Positions 17,791-26,794 of a stretch of DNA of 64,000 bases are shown in pieces; the stretch's first letter is position 1, and the number at the start of each line of letters is the position of its first letter. The DNA lies in assembly GCA_938084835.1 (NCBI GenBank), contig CALKER010000017.1:276949-340948 (forward strand), read 5' to 3'. The stretch comes from an uncultured Thermoguttaceae bacterium. GTDB lineage: Bacteria; Planctomycetota; Planctomycetia; Pirellulales; Thermoguttaceae. The position numbers and the translations under genes are program-made. A model generated the notes under the pieces. The model had not been told where the DNA came from. It was given only the letters and a program-made list of their open reading frames with translations, and ran no database searches.

Positions 17791-19331
17791 GGCTCCCCCC
17801 GACGTGGCATCAAGGGTGATCGTTGCAATCGCGTGGCAGCGGCGCGTCCGGCCGGGGCCTGTGTGGTTTTTTCCGGCTGCTTTTGGATGCGAATGGCCGA
17901 GCGAAACTCGTAGCGGTAATGCCCGGGTGATGGGAGCTCGTTTTTGCTTCTGCCCGCCACCGCGTGGGTGGCATCTTGTAGTCCAACTTCTGCCTGGCGA
18001 ATGGCCTCAAGGGACCGGGCAACGCCATCCAGTTCGATCTGCCCACCTCCCACAATCGACGTACACTTAATTTGGCGCAACATTAGCTCCTGACTGCCCG
18101 GCAGTCTCGTAGCCAGCCGGAACAGCTCATCAAGCCAATTGATGGACTCACCGTCCCAAGAGGCGATTTCCTCCACCCGCTGCTCCAACTGCGCCACCTC
18201 GCGTTCCCGGGTTTCCAAAGCCTTCTGCCGGCTTTGTAAGGTACGGATTTCCTCGCGCAAAGCAACATCCCTCGCATAACCGTAAACGAACACACCCGCA
18301 AGGAGAAAAGCCGACGTAAGGAGACCAGCCACCACATAAGGCCGACGTGAAGGCGGAGCGGGCGGACGTCGCGGACTGACAAAATCGAGGGAACGCGGAG
18401 CTAAACCGATGTGTTCCTCGATAATCCCGAGCAAGGGGACAAACTGTCCCAAATTTTCCTTGCTCAGCGGCTCCAACACCCCGGCCACAGCGGGGAGGAC
18501 ACTAGGATCGAAAATCGCCACCTCTTGGCGAAGGTCCCCCCGCAATCTGTTGGCCAAGGCCTCCATGGCGGAACCTGCCCCGCAGACAATTACTTTCTCC
18601 ACGCGGCGCGATCCTAGCATTCCCTGCCCTGCGGCCATGGTTCGACGGATCTGACCGATCAAATCCGCCGCTCCCGCTTCGTCGGAAAGCGGATCGCCGT
18701 GCAGCCGGGCACATCGGCTGAGAACCACCTGCCCGTCAAGAAGCAGCGACAAGTCGGCCTCGTCAGCAAAAAGTCCCACAACGAGCGTGGGGCTCACCCG
18801 CGCTTGTTGTTCTACTCGCAAGATGAGCGAAGCCGCAGTAAACGGCCGCACGCCGATCCGGGTCAGGCGCAACCGGTGCTTGAGGCAAACCTGCTCGATC
18901 CGGGTTAGGAGCGTGGGCTGAATCGCTGCCGCCAGCACACTTCGCGGTTGCGAGGGATCGCTGTCCAAAGGGAGATAATCAACCGGCCAGTCTTCCTCCA
19001 CCGACGTAAATTCCCGGGCGGCTTGAAAACGCACTATATCCGGCAACTCTTCGTCCGGGACGGGCGGCAGATTGAGTTGACGAAGCTCCACATGGGCGCG
19101 GCTTACCACCACAAAGGCCTCGGCCCGGCTCACGGAAAGCCGCCCTAGCGCCTCGCCAATCTGCTCAGCCAACTTAGCCGAAAGAGGTGTCTCCGGTTGA
19201 TCTCGCTCCTCAGGCGTGCTGGGTAAGGAAATACTCCATAGCCGCTCGACATTAACGGAGTTTCGCCTGACCCGTGCCAGGATGACCCTGAGCTGTTCAG
19301 GACTCCACTCAAAGGCTACTACCCGACTCAT
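17787..19331 (-). CDS. PilM-PilN (GspL-like) fusion
   Basis: 514 residues. Residues ~1-330 look like the actin-fold cytoplasmic PilM/GspL domain (SRVVAFEWSPEQLRVILARV; an acidic VRFQAAREF segment; VEKVIVCGAGSAMEALANRL in the second subdomain). A single transmembrane helix follows (YVVAGLLTSAFLLAGVFVYGY, ~333-353), then a coiled coil (LREEIRTLQSRQKALETRER) and a PilN-like periplasmic domain with WLDELFRLATRLPGSQELML. The usual pilus systems encode PilM and PilN separately; GspL is the fused counterpart in type II secretion. ATG at 19331 is preferred to a GTG at 19337 because an AAAGGTGG site sits about 7 nt before it. Confidence 0.82.
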   Translation of the reverse strand: MSRVVAFEWSPEQLRVILARVRRNSVNVERLWSISLPSTPEERDQPETPLSAKLAEQIGEALGRLSVSRAEAFVVVSRAHVELRQLNLPPVPDEELPDIVRFQAAREFTSVEEDWPVDYLPLDSDPSQPRSVLAAAIQPTLLTRIEQVCLKHRLRLTRIGVRPFTAASLILRVEQQARVSPTLVVGLFADEADLSLLLDGQVVLSRCARLHGDPLSDEAGAADLIGQIRRTMAAGQGMLGSRRVEKVIVCGAGSAMEALANRLRGDLRQEVAIFDPSVLPAVAGVLEPLSKENLGQFVPLLGIIEEHIGLAPRSLDFVSPRRPPAPPSRRPYVVAGLLTSAFLLAGVFVYGYARDVALREEIRTLQSRQKALETREREVAQLEQRVEEIASWDGESINWLDELFRLATRLPGSQELMLRQIKCTSIVGGGQIELDGVARSLEAIRQAEVGLQDATHAVAGRSKNELPSPGHYRYEFRSAIRIQKQPEKTTQAPAGRAAATRLQRSPLMPRRGEP

Positions 19332-19667
19332 TGCCACCCACCTTTCTTAAAGTTTTGACGGACTCAAGGCAAAACAAGTACCGGCGGGGTGGCCTGTTGC
19401 CAAAGCAGTCCGCGAATTTCGAAGCTCCCGCGCCCTACCACGAATCCCCTTAAGCCGGCGAACCCTCCTGACCTGAACGCTAACTTAAGCTTTCCGAGCG
19501 TCTTTCCACAGACCCCAAACCCTAGCCAAAACCACTAATCCTTTTCATTATTGCTACGCACGCAGGAGCGGGTCGAGTAGTTCCCTTTGCAAAAGTCGAC
19601 TCCTGCGGCCGAAAATTGCTCGAAGATTTCGGCCTGATTGGCCCTTAGACCCAACATTATGGGGAAC
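19332..19667. other. Intra-operon gap
   Basis: About 335 bp between gspK and the PilM-PilN gene; no gene, hairpin or repeat recognised. Confidence 0.4.
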
Positions 19668-21308
19668 CTACCGTGGCCCCCAAATAACTAGGCTGCTCGG
19701 CTGACTTCCGCGCTCCCAGCCTAAGCCCAAATGACTGAGGTCGCGCCAGAAGATAATTCGAGGCGGCAGCTTACTTGCATCCACAATGACCTCCACCCGT
19801 GCAAACGGTCCGCCACCGTCAAAATAACCCACTACCTGCACCCGATAAACGCAACCACCAGCGCAGACAAAAGGCATCAACGCTTTCATTTCTTCCAAAC
19901 TGACGATGCCCTCGCAGAGGATCCACGTTTCGTGACGATAAAGCACATCAGCCTGGGTCGGATCTTGTGGACGGCGGCTGAGGATCTCCTCGATGATGGT
20001 GTCGGTCATGCCCGGAATACCCTGCAGCACAGCCCGAGGGGCTTGGTTGATGTTGATTCGGCCGAAAATTACAGGGGTATCCACGGCCGTCAAATGTTCC
20101 ATGAGTAGGGGCAAGTGGATGGCGATAGCAGCGGGCTCATTGGGGCAAGGAGAGGCAAGGACACGTGGTTCTTCCTCTCCCGCGAATCGCACCCGAACTT
20201 CGCTGCCAATTAGGTCTAAGATGGTCCTGATTCGTGTGCGCGGGGGCCGACTGAAGTCGATCTCTCCAGCGCCTTCCAAGTCGGGTTGCGATCGCGAATC
20301 CCTCTCCGGATTTTCCCGGCCCTCGGCGTTTTGCTCCCCCCCCTCTACTTCCCGGTTGTCGCGCGAACTACCCTGCTCCTGCCCTTCTTGTTGACGATAG
20401 GCCACAATGAATCTTGCCCAGTCCGTGCCCAAGACTTCTTCCACCTCGGAGTATAACTGCTCGAGGTCGTCCTTGTTGACGTAAATTTTCGGGGATTGAT
20501 CGCTCTTTAAGTTAAGCTCCATACTCCACAAAGTAAGGTAACTGGCCCATCCTAGGTACGCCTCCTCACCCAATCCCTGAAGCGTGCCGATGGAGTTCGG
20601 ATCCGCGTCTCCCGCGTCAAGCATGCCGCTTCGATTCGTATCGGCGCCAAACAACAGCTCAGGGCTAACACCCCGCACCAGGAGCAACTCTTCGATCGTA
20701 TCCAGGGGTCCGTTCTTGGGCTCGTACGGAGGATCGAGGCTCAGGTAGTACTCGGCTTCGCAGCCAAATTCGCGCGGTTCGTCATCACCATCCATCCAAT
20801 CCAAGATGGCATCGGCTACATCTTCCGTCATTCCCGGCAAACCCATGAGCAGCGCTCTGCCTGCTCCCGGGAATTGTCGGTCGATTACCAAGAGAGTATT
20901 AAGGTTGAGTCGCACCGATTCGTCCTGAATTCCGTGGCGCACTCCGGTATAGACACCATCCCGCAGGGCCGGCGCCAGAAGCGAAAATCGCCCAATGCGG
21001 CGGGGATCCGAGTCATCCACAACGATTCGATCAAGCCAAATTGCCGGGTTGTCATAAACACCGCCAGCTTGCGCTTGTATCTCGCCGTCCAGCGTAAGGA
21101 ACATCCGCACAGCATCCACACCGGAAAGGGCTAACTCTCGCGCCTGAGCACGGCGTCCGGAGATCAGCGCCGCTTCGTACTCTACCATCATGAGCTCGGA
21201 GTATGTGAATGCCACAAGGCTTAGGATCGGCACTACAGCCAGCACCATAACAAGAACCAATGCATGCACACGGCGCCGGCGGTGTTTTGTTCTCCGTTGT
21301 CGAAACAT
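19668..21308 (-). CDS. gspK: GspK-like minor pseudopilin
   Basis: 546 residues. Basic N-terminus (RRTKHRRRRVH) followed by a hydrophobic segment ALVLVMVLAVVPILSLVAFTYSELMMVEYEAA, the class-K pattern in which the cleavage-site region is less canonical than in other pseudopilins. The periplasmic part has the GspK-type helical repeats around LLMGLPGMTEDVADAILDWMDGDDEPREFGCEAEYY and later GIPGMTDTIIEEILSRRPQD. An EF-hand-like or dockerin-like loop DTNRSGMLDAGD sits between them, and a Glu/Arg-rich spacer follows. GspK caps the pseudopilus tip with GspI and GspJ. Its longer-than-usual size (typical ~320) comes from the inserts. No strong Shine-Dalgarno site is visible at the ATG. Confidence 0.88.
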   Translation of the reverse strand: MFRQRRTKHRRRRVHALVLVMVLAVVPILSLVAFTYSELMMVEYEAALISGRRAQARELALSGVDAVRMFLTLDGEIQAQAGGVYDNPAIWLDRIVVDDSDPRRIGRFSLLAPALRDGVYTGVRHGIQDESVRLNLNTLLVIDRQFPGAGRALLMGLPGMTEDVADAILDWMDGDDEPREFGCEAEYYLSLDPPYEPKNGPLDTIEELLLVRGVSPELLFGADTNRSGMLDAGDADPNSIGTLQGLGEEAYLGWASYLTLWSMELNLKSDQSPKIYVNKDDLEQLYSEVEEVLGTDWARFIVAYRQQEGQEQGSSRDNREVEGGEQNAEGRENPERDSRSQPDLEGAGEIDFSRPPRTRIRTILDLIGSEVRVRFAGEEEPRVLASPCPNEPAAIAIHLPLLMEHLTAVDTPVIFGRININQAPRAVLQGIPGMTDTIIEEILSRRPQDPTQADVLYRHETWILCEGIVSLEEMKALMPFVCAGGCVYRVQVVGYFDGGGPFARVEVIVDASKLPPRIIFWRDLSHLGLGWERGSQPSSLVIWGPR

Positions 21309-21449
21309 CGAACAGGTACCCCTAGATGGCGGCGTTCATATTGGGAAGGAATATTCCCGGAATTACCACCTCCTAGCGATCTTTCCTGAGGTTATTTGCT
21401 ACGCTTGATTCGGATGCTAATTAACTAACTTGCCAATTTTCGGCGTTGT

Positions 21450-22511
21450 TTATTGCTCCGTTATTATCGCCTCAGAGGTGCTGGCCGTTGACGCGGCCTG
21501 AGCCACCGGCAAGTAAACAACGGTTCGATAAAGAACCGTCGGCTCTGCCGGTGCTACATCCATCTGGCCCGATCGGAGGCTCAATTGGCTTCGGGACATG
21601 TCCAGGCCAATGATTACTTCTACTGCAACCGGCAGCCCACCTTGCGTTTCGCTATCCCACGAATCGTACCACTGCGATCCATCGAAGTAAGCAAATTCAA
21701 GCCATACCACCTCTGGAGCCAGGGGACCGGTGCTTCGCACTTTTTGATCAAGAATGTTCTGCTGACTGGCCAAGGATCCCGTTGCCCGGTCCACCACGTC
21801 GCGGTACAACCCCCATTCTTCCGCCGCGACCAAGGTGTGAGACATGCTCATCGTACTGCCTGGGATCATCAAACCGTACAGCACTGTCTTTACTTCGCTG
21901 AGGCGGTCAAGTTCCCAATCATGCTGGCCTGTCCCCAAGGCGTAGTGTTGATATTCTTCCGGCCGAGGCAACCGGCTTACGTCTACTTGAAGCCAATCCG
22001 AGCCTCCAAAAAGCCCCGGAACCGAGCGCGGAAGTCCCAGAATGGTCTCCCCGGAATCCTGTGTTTGCTCGCCCTCCTCGGCAGAGGCCGTTGATGAAGA
22101 GCTCCCGGCCTGATTTCCCTCAGCCGATGAACTAGACCTGCTGCCACTAGGCGCCGGACCGCTCGTGCCGAGGATGCCTTCCAGGGCTGCGCTATCCACG
22201 CTTTCTACGAGGGAGCTTAAAGTTTTGGCCAGTTTATTTACGTCCACGCTTTGGGGCGGAATGGCGGCGCGGATATCCTCTGCAATTTGCTGCAAGAGCA
22301 CCCGAGCAAGTTGAGCCTCTTCCACACGCTGCCTTCCCAAAAACGCCACCCGAAGATGAAGATCGATCGCTAGGGCAATGGCACCAAGCACAAGCACCGA
22401 TAGCCCGAAAACCAATACCAGCTCAAGCAAAGTGAAGCCGGCACTTATTCTTGCCGCACCAAACCAGCTTTGCGCAGGCAAGCAGCCCGCACGGCAGCGA
22501 AAGCCACTCAT
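21450..22511 (-). CDS. gspJ: GspJ-like minor pseudopilin
   Basis: 353 residues from the preferred start. The prepilin signature SAG^FTLLELVLVFGLSVLVLGAIA lies about 22 residues from the ATG at 22511; an upstream in-frame start at 22637 would make a 64-residue leader. GGAAAA lies about 8 nt before 22511. After the N-terminal helix comes RVAFLGRQRVEEAQLARVLLQQIAEDIRAAI, typical of GspJ, a Ser/Gly-rich insert (~115-155) and strands ending in VLYRTVVYLPVA. GspJ forms the pseudopilus tip complex with GspI and GspK, which flank it here. J assignment rests on order and general pattern. Confidence 0.85.
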   Translation of the reverse strand: MSGFRCRAGCLPAQSWFGAARISAGFTLLELVLVFGLSVLVLGAIALAIDLHLRVAFLGRQRVEEAQLARVLLQQIAEDIRAAIPPQSVDVNKLAKTLSSLVESVDSAALEGILGTSGPAPSGSRSSSSAEGNQAGSSSSTASAEEGEQTQDSGETILGLPRSVPGLFGGSDWLQVDVSRLPRPEEYQHYALGTGQHDWELDRLSEVKTVLYGLMIPGSTMSMSHTLVAAEEWGLYRDVVDRATGSLASQQNILDQKVRSTGPLAPEVVWLEFAYFDGSQWYDSWDSETQGGLPVAVEVIIGLDMSRSQLSLRSGQMDVAPAEPTVLYRTVVYLPVAQAASTASTSEAIITEQ

Positions 22512-22747
22512 CTTTTGATTTTCCACGGCCAATTTCGTCAACAAATGCCTGGGTCTTGCGCGCGCTGGCAATTCCGATCTGCCTGTTAGAATTTGCTTCG
22601 ATTTCTTCCGAATATGCTCCACCATCAACAGCCCCACTCGAGGATGATCACCGATCAGCTGTTTGGTCCTTTTCCTCAGTGTGAAGTCACTTTTCTATCC
22701 CGGCGGTACGCGCAAGAACCTGTTTTTTAATGCGGTCAGGGGCACTG

Positions 22748-23560
22748 TTACCGCCTTGTTGCCGGCGCGTCTTGAGCTGGTGGCGTCGGGACGCGTCTCT
22801 CCTCCCCGGGCCAAGATCCTGAGGGGAATTCTGACTCTGGAGAACCACCTCCGGGAGACAACCTACCTCCGCTCTGCGTGGATCCAGAAGGCGACAAGGT
22901 GCCACTGGGAACGGTTCCACTTTGTTGCCCGCCGGAGCCTCCGGACGCAGGGCTTCGGCTGGCTCCCCCGGTTTCTCCTGCTTCGCGGGAAGTTGCCGTT
23001 TCCGTGCCACCAGAAGTTCCCAGTACCTGGCTACCTTGTGCCGAGGCTTCGGCCTGAGCGACAAGATCCACTTCGGCTCCAGTTGCCGGATCGACCATCC
23101 ACCGTACAAGCGTCCATCGTACCGGCCGTCTTTCCGGAGGAAGATCTTGCTCCACTGTAACTCGTACTTCGATTAACCCGTCGACATCTAAGGAAGCGAC
23201 TTCCACGGAATAGAGCCAGTCCGGTACCTGTCCGGTGTCAAATGGGACAGCACTTACTGGTTCGGCTGGCTCGATCCCAGCAAGGATTTCCGCAAGTTTG
23301 CCTTCGCACAAAAGTTGGGCCTGAGCCAAATCGCGGGCGCGACCTGCGTTGTGCATCGCCATCCGAGCCACCTCGGTCAGGATCGCCAGGGCCCCAGCCA
23401 AAATGGCAAGTGCCAAAATGACTTCCAGAAGTGAGAAGCCAACCGCAAATCGACTCCCGGAGGAGCTGCGGTTTGGTTTGGACCTGCGGGGGCTTCCAAC
23501 CATCCCACCAAGTTGAAAACGCCCATGCAGGCCTATGGACGGTCGCCGCGTCTGGCTCAT
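22748..23560 (-). CDS. gspI: GspI-like minor pseudopilin
   Basis: 270 residues from the preferred ATG at 23560, which has AGGAAA just upstream; an ATG at 23671 would add 37 residues and one at 23503 remove 19. The prepilin motif FAVG^FSLLEVILALAILAGALAILTEV begins near residue 40, followed by RDLAQAQLLCEGKLAEILAGIEP, the GspI-type segment. Residues ~165-270 are Ser/Gly/Thr-rich low-complexity sequence not found in standard GspI (~120 residues). Lies between gspH and gspJ in the operon. Confidence 0.83.
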   Translation of the reverse strand: MSQTRRPSIGLHGRFQLGGMVGSPRRSKPNRSSSGSRFAVGFSLLEVILALAILAGALAILTEVARMAMHNAGRARDLAQAQLLCEGKLAEILAGIEPAEPVSAVPFDTGQVPDWLYSVEVASLDVDGLIEVRVTVEQDLPPERRPVRWTLVRWMVDPATGAEVDLVAQAEASAQGSQVLGTSGGTETATSREAGETGGASRSPASGGSGGQQSGTVPSGTLSPSGSTQSGGRLSPGGGSPESEFPSGSWPGEERRVPTPPAQDAPATRR

Positions 23561-23721
23561 TAGGTTTCCTGCCAACAAAGCTCGATCGCTCAACGCCCGG
23601 CCGACACCGCAAGGATTGATACCACGAGACTTTCCGGAAGTAATATTTTCTGCCTTCAATATTGTGACCATGAGCCGGACACCGGCTTATTTTTAAATCT
23701 CTCAAATTTTGTGAAGTGAGC

Positions 23722-24471
23722 TTATGGCCGCCAACCGACGGACCCATCGCCGCGGACTACCCGGCCCACTTGTACCACGCCGGTCAGCCCCCGTACCCAA
23801 ACGTTAATTTGTCGTCCCTGATCATTTTCTAAGATCACTTCTGCATCCGTTACTGTTCCGTCAGGGAAAAACACTACGGATTCCTCCTGAACAAGAGCAA
23901 ACTGACCGGTGGCGGCAGTCCACTCTTCCAAAATCGTTTGGGCTCGCTCCTCCAAGGCTGTTTGGCCCGCGAAGAAACGGATGCCCTCCGGCAAAGAGCG
24001 CGTTGCGCTGCCGCCGGTGGATGAGCCAAAAAAACCCCCAAGCTCGCCCCCGCGGTCTGACCCTGCTGTTGCTGGATAAGCTTGATCCCAGCTAACCAGT
24101 GTTGACAAACTTCCCCAGCTTCCAGTTGTCATCGGCTCAACAACGTAGGTAGCGCCGCCCGATACATAACGAAAGATGTAGGGCGTTTGGTTCTTAATCG
24201 CTGCCAGACGAGCTCGAGTCCACTCCACGCGGATTTGCTCTGCTGCCGCGCGAAGACGTTGATTGGCCAAGGTAAACCGCAGTGCAGGCCAAGCAAGACT
24301 TCCAAAAACGACTAAGAGCCCTACAACCAAAAGCACTTCAAGAAGAGTAAATCCCCCGCTACGGCAATCGCTGCAGGTTTGGCGCAAACTCCCTGCACCC
24401 CCCGTGGGCTCCCGGGACTTTCCGGGCAAAAATTTCGCCTCGTACCTTGTAACGATGAAAAACACATTCAT
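23722..24471 (-). CDS. gspH: GspH-like minor pseudopilin
   Basis: 249 residues from the ATG at 24471; a GTG at 24585 is also open. Prepilin motif SGG^FTLLEVLLVVGLLVVFGSLAWPALRFTLANQRLRAAAEQI, then VEWTRARLAAIKNQTPYIFRY, the usual GspH/FimT continuation, and strands ending in VVFFPDGTVTDAEVILENDQG and INVWVRGLTGVVQVG, the typical GspH C-terminal pattern. Probable role: pseudopilus minor subunit. The leader before the cleavage site is about 38 residues, much longer than normal. Confidence 0.85.
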   Translation of the reverse strand: MNVFFIVTRYEAKFLPGKSREPTGGAGSLRQTCSDCRSGGFTLLEVLLVVGLLVVFGSLAWPALRFTLANQRLRAAAEQIRVEWTRARLAAIKNQTPYIFRYVSGGATYVVEPMTTGSWGSLSTLVSWDQAYPATAGSDRGGELGGFFGSSTGGSATRSLPEGIRFFAGQTALEERAQTILEEWTAATGQFALVQEESVVFFPDGTVTDAEVILENDQGRQINVWVRGLTGVVQVGRVVRGDGSVGWRP

Positions 24472-24703
24472 CGAACATTTTCGTTTTTTGAGCTTTATCA
24501 ACGTTCGTTTCCGCGCTTGTCCGACCGCCACTACCCCAAATTGAATCAAACTCGGCCTGCGGCCGTCTCGGACGAACTGGTCCACACGGGCGAGTGGTAG
24601 CCCGGGGTGTTGGCCCGTACTCGTGGATCTTTACTTAACTTCGCGATTTAACATTCCAAAGGGGCGAGTCCTTAGCGCACCCGTCGCGCCACGGCTCACC
24701 GAT

Positions 24704-25258
24704 TTATTGTTGCCAGCTTCCGATGTCGTCATCTGTTCCGTCGATGCCATCGGGACCAAGCGACCAAATATCTGGTTGACTCGGGTCAAATCGACCGGGG
24801 TATTCGTACTGATATGGATTACCCCAGGGGTCAAGCGGTATCTCGCTGTCCAAATAAGGGCCATTCCACTTGCTGGGATCGGGTAGGTCGGCCGGCGGGT
24901 ACCGTAAAGCCTGAAGCCCTTGCGCAGAAGAGGGGTAGTCACCAATATCGAGCAAGTAGGCGTTCAAAGGTGTTTTGAATGCCTTAATTTGTGAGCGCGC
25001 CGCGTTGACGTAAGCCCGCCGCTGGATGGGCCCGTAGGCCGTCACAGCGATCGAGCCAATGATCACCAGAATCACCAAAACCAGAAGCACCTCCACCAGC
25101 GTAAACGCCGTTCTACCCGCGGACCGGTCGCGCGGCACGTTGCCCCGACGCCCGATAATTTTCGCCGTTTTCCGGTTCAGGTTTTTCTTGCGGGAGTAAG
25201 ACACAACCCATTGTGGGATCAAAAATCTGCCCATAATCACCCGATTTGCGCGGATCAT
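24704..25258 (-). CDS. gspG: GspG-like major pseudopilin
   Basis: 184 residues. Prepilin motif RTA^FTLVEVLLVLVILVIIGSIA with Ala rather than Gly at position -1. The mature part has the GspG hallmarks: AARSQIKAFKTPLNAYLLDIGDYPS, GLQALRYPPADLPDPSKWNGPYL, PLDPWGNPYQYEYPG, and the C-terminal calcium-binding loop LGPDGIDGTDDDIGSW. This is the main pseudopilus subunit. The start at 25258 has GGAGA 8 nt upstream, so the long (~51-residue) leader seems real. A 330-bp gap separates it from gspF. Confidence 0.94.
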   Translation of the reverse strand: MIRANRVIMGRFLIPQWVVSYSRKKNLNRKTAKIIGRRGNVPRDRSAGRTAFTLVEVLLVLVILVIIGSIAVTAYGPIQRRAYVNAARSQIKAFKTPLNAYLLDIGDYPSSAQGLQALRYPPADLPDPSKWNGPYLDSEIPLDPWGNPYQYEYPGRFDPSQPDIWSLGPDGIDGTDDDIGSWQQ

Positions 25259-25588
25259 GATTTTTATCTCCGCTCTTAAAGCTTTCCCGCTAAAGACGCG
25301 AAAAATTTAGTAGTTGCTCTTGTTCTTCTTGGTTTGGGACGAAGCGTGACGCCCGGTACTCCACTTTTCGCCGCTTAAAATGCATTGGTCTTCGTTACCA
25401 ACTACGTTCGCCGAAGGTTGCCGCAAACACCGAGCTTCGTGAAGGTTACGAGAAACTGCCAAACGTGTGGGTCAAAGCAGCAATCTTTCCATCGGGAATT
25501 TTGTTGCCATCTGGCGACTTTTCGCCCTCGGCAGCTCTCCGTGAACTTCATCGCCTCCGTCTCGCGGGCCAGGCCGTGGTCTCGAATC
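25259..25588. other. Gap between gspF and gspG
   Basis: 330 bp with no gene, hairpin or repeat recognised; may hold an internal promoter for gspG. Confidence 0.35.
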
Positions 25589-26794
25589 CTAACCGATGGC
25601 CATACTCATCCGCAGCATTGGATAAAGAAGCGCCACGACCAAAACCAGGACCACGGAAGCGATAATCATGAGCATTACCGGCTCAAGGAGTCGAACGGCC
25701 AACTCTAGGAGGCGCCACGTATCCCGCTCCAAAGTTTCGGCCACATCTAAGAGCACGGTATCCAAGGTATTGGCTTGCTCAGCCACGGCAATCATTTCCA
25801 CGACGGTAGCGGGAAAATGCCCACTAGCTGCCAACGGTGGCGCGAGCTCGCGGCCTTCAGTGATATCGTGGGTGGCCTTCCGGATAGCCTCCGCAAACAA
25901 GCGGTTGCCCGTGGCCGTGCTTGAAATCTCAAGGGCTCGCACGATTGGCACACCGTTGCGAAGCAGTGTTCCCAAAACACGACAGAACCGAGCGACAGCA
26001 AAATTGCGGAAAATGTTCCCCACGACCGGCAAACGGAGTTTAAGCCGATCAACCCACCATCGCCCCGGTTCACTTCTGGCCCAGGTGCGAAACCCCCATA
26101 GGCCCCCCACAAGCCCCCCTAATAGGAGCAGACTCCACCGCTTAAGCTGAGTGCTTGCGGACAAAAGAAACTCGGTGATCCACGGTAACTCGTTTCGTTG
26201 ACGAAGACTTTCAAAAAGCGGTTCAAACCAGGGCACAAAGAACACCATCAGGGCCACGGTGACGATGGTACCCATCACGGCCAATAAAATCGGATAGGCC
26301 ATAGCTCCGATGGTGCGTTTCCGCAAATCTTCCTGAATGGCTGTGAATTCGGCCACTCGCGCAAGCGACTCTTCCAAGAAGCCCCCTTCGCCTCCGGCCC
26401 GAACCATGCTGACAGCCATTTCGCCGAAAACCGGTTCAAATCGCGCCATGGCATCGCCCAGGGAAGCCCCATCCTCCACCCGGCGGTACACTTCACCTAG
26501 GACCTCTCGCACAACCCGATGCGAGCTTTGGCGGCGAATGACATCCAAGGCCCGCAACAGCGGCACCCCGTTTCGTAAAAGATCGGCCAGCTGACGGTAA
26601 ACGGTGGCCAGATGTTGACGAGGAACCCGACCTACCCGCAGCTTCTTAGGCGCAGTCAGCTGCCCGTCCACAGATATTGGGAACAGACCTTTTGCGGCCA
26701 AAACAGCCGTCGCTTCCGCCCGCGTGGCGGCTTCAATCATCCCCTCCAATTTCCGCCCGGTTGAATCCCGAGCAACATAGGCAAACTCAGGCAT
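25589..26794 (-). CDS. gspF: GspF inner-membrane platform protein
   Basis: 401 residues, the standard GspF/PilC length. Start MPEFAYVARDSTGRKLEG is typical. Two homologous GspF domains: LYRQLADLLRNGVPLLRALDVI in the first and RFCRVLGTLLRNGVPIVRALEI in the second, with membrane segments IGAMAYPILLAVMGTIVTVALMVFFVP, WSLLLLGGLVGGLWGF and a C-terminal VMLMIIASVVLVLVVALLYPMLRMS. It anchors the GspE ATPase. Its ATG overlaps the gspE stop by 8 nt (ATGCCTGA), which fixes the start at 26794 against an upstream in-frame one at 26878. Confidence 0.96.
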   Translation of the reverse strand: MPEFAYVARDSTGRKLEGMIEAATRAEATAVLAAKGLFPISVDGQLTAPKKLRVGRVPRQHLATVYRQLADLLRNGVPLLRALDVIRRQSSHRVVREVLGEVYRRVEDGASLGDAMARFEPVFGEMAVSMVRAGGEGGFLEESLARVAEFTAIQEDLRKRTIGAMAYPILLAVMGTIVTVALMVFFVPWFEPLFESLRQRNELPWITEFLLSASTQLKRWSLLLLGGLVGGLWGFRTWARSEPGRWWVDRLKLRLPVVGNIFRNFAVARFCRVLGTLLRNGVPIVRALEISSTATGNRLFAEAIRKATHDITEGRELAPPLAASGHFPATVVEMIAVAEQANTLDTVLLDVAETLERDTWRLLELAVRLLEPVMLMIIASVVLVLVVALLYPMLRMSMAIG

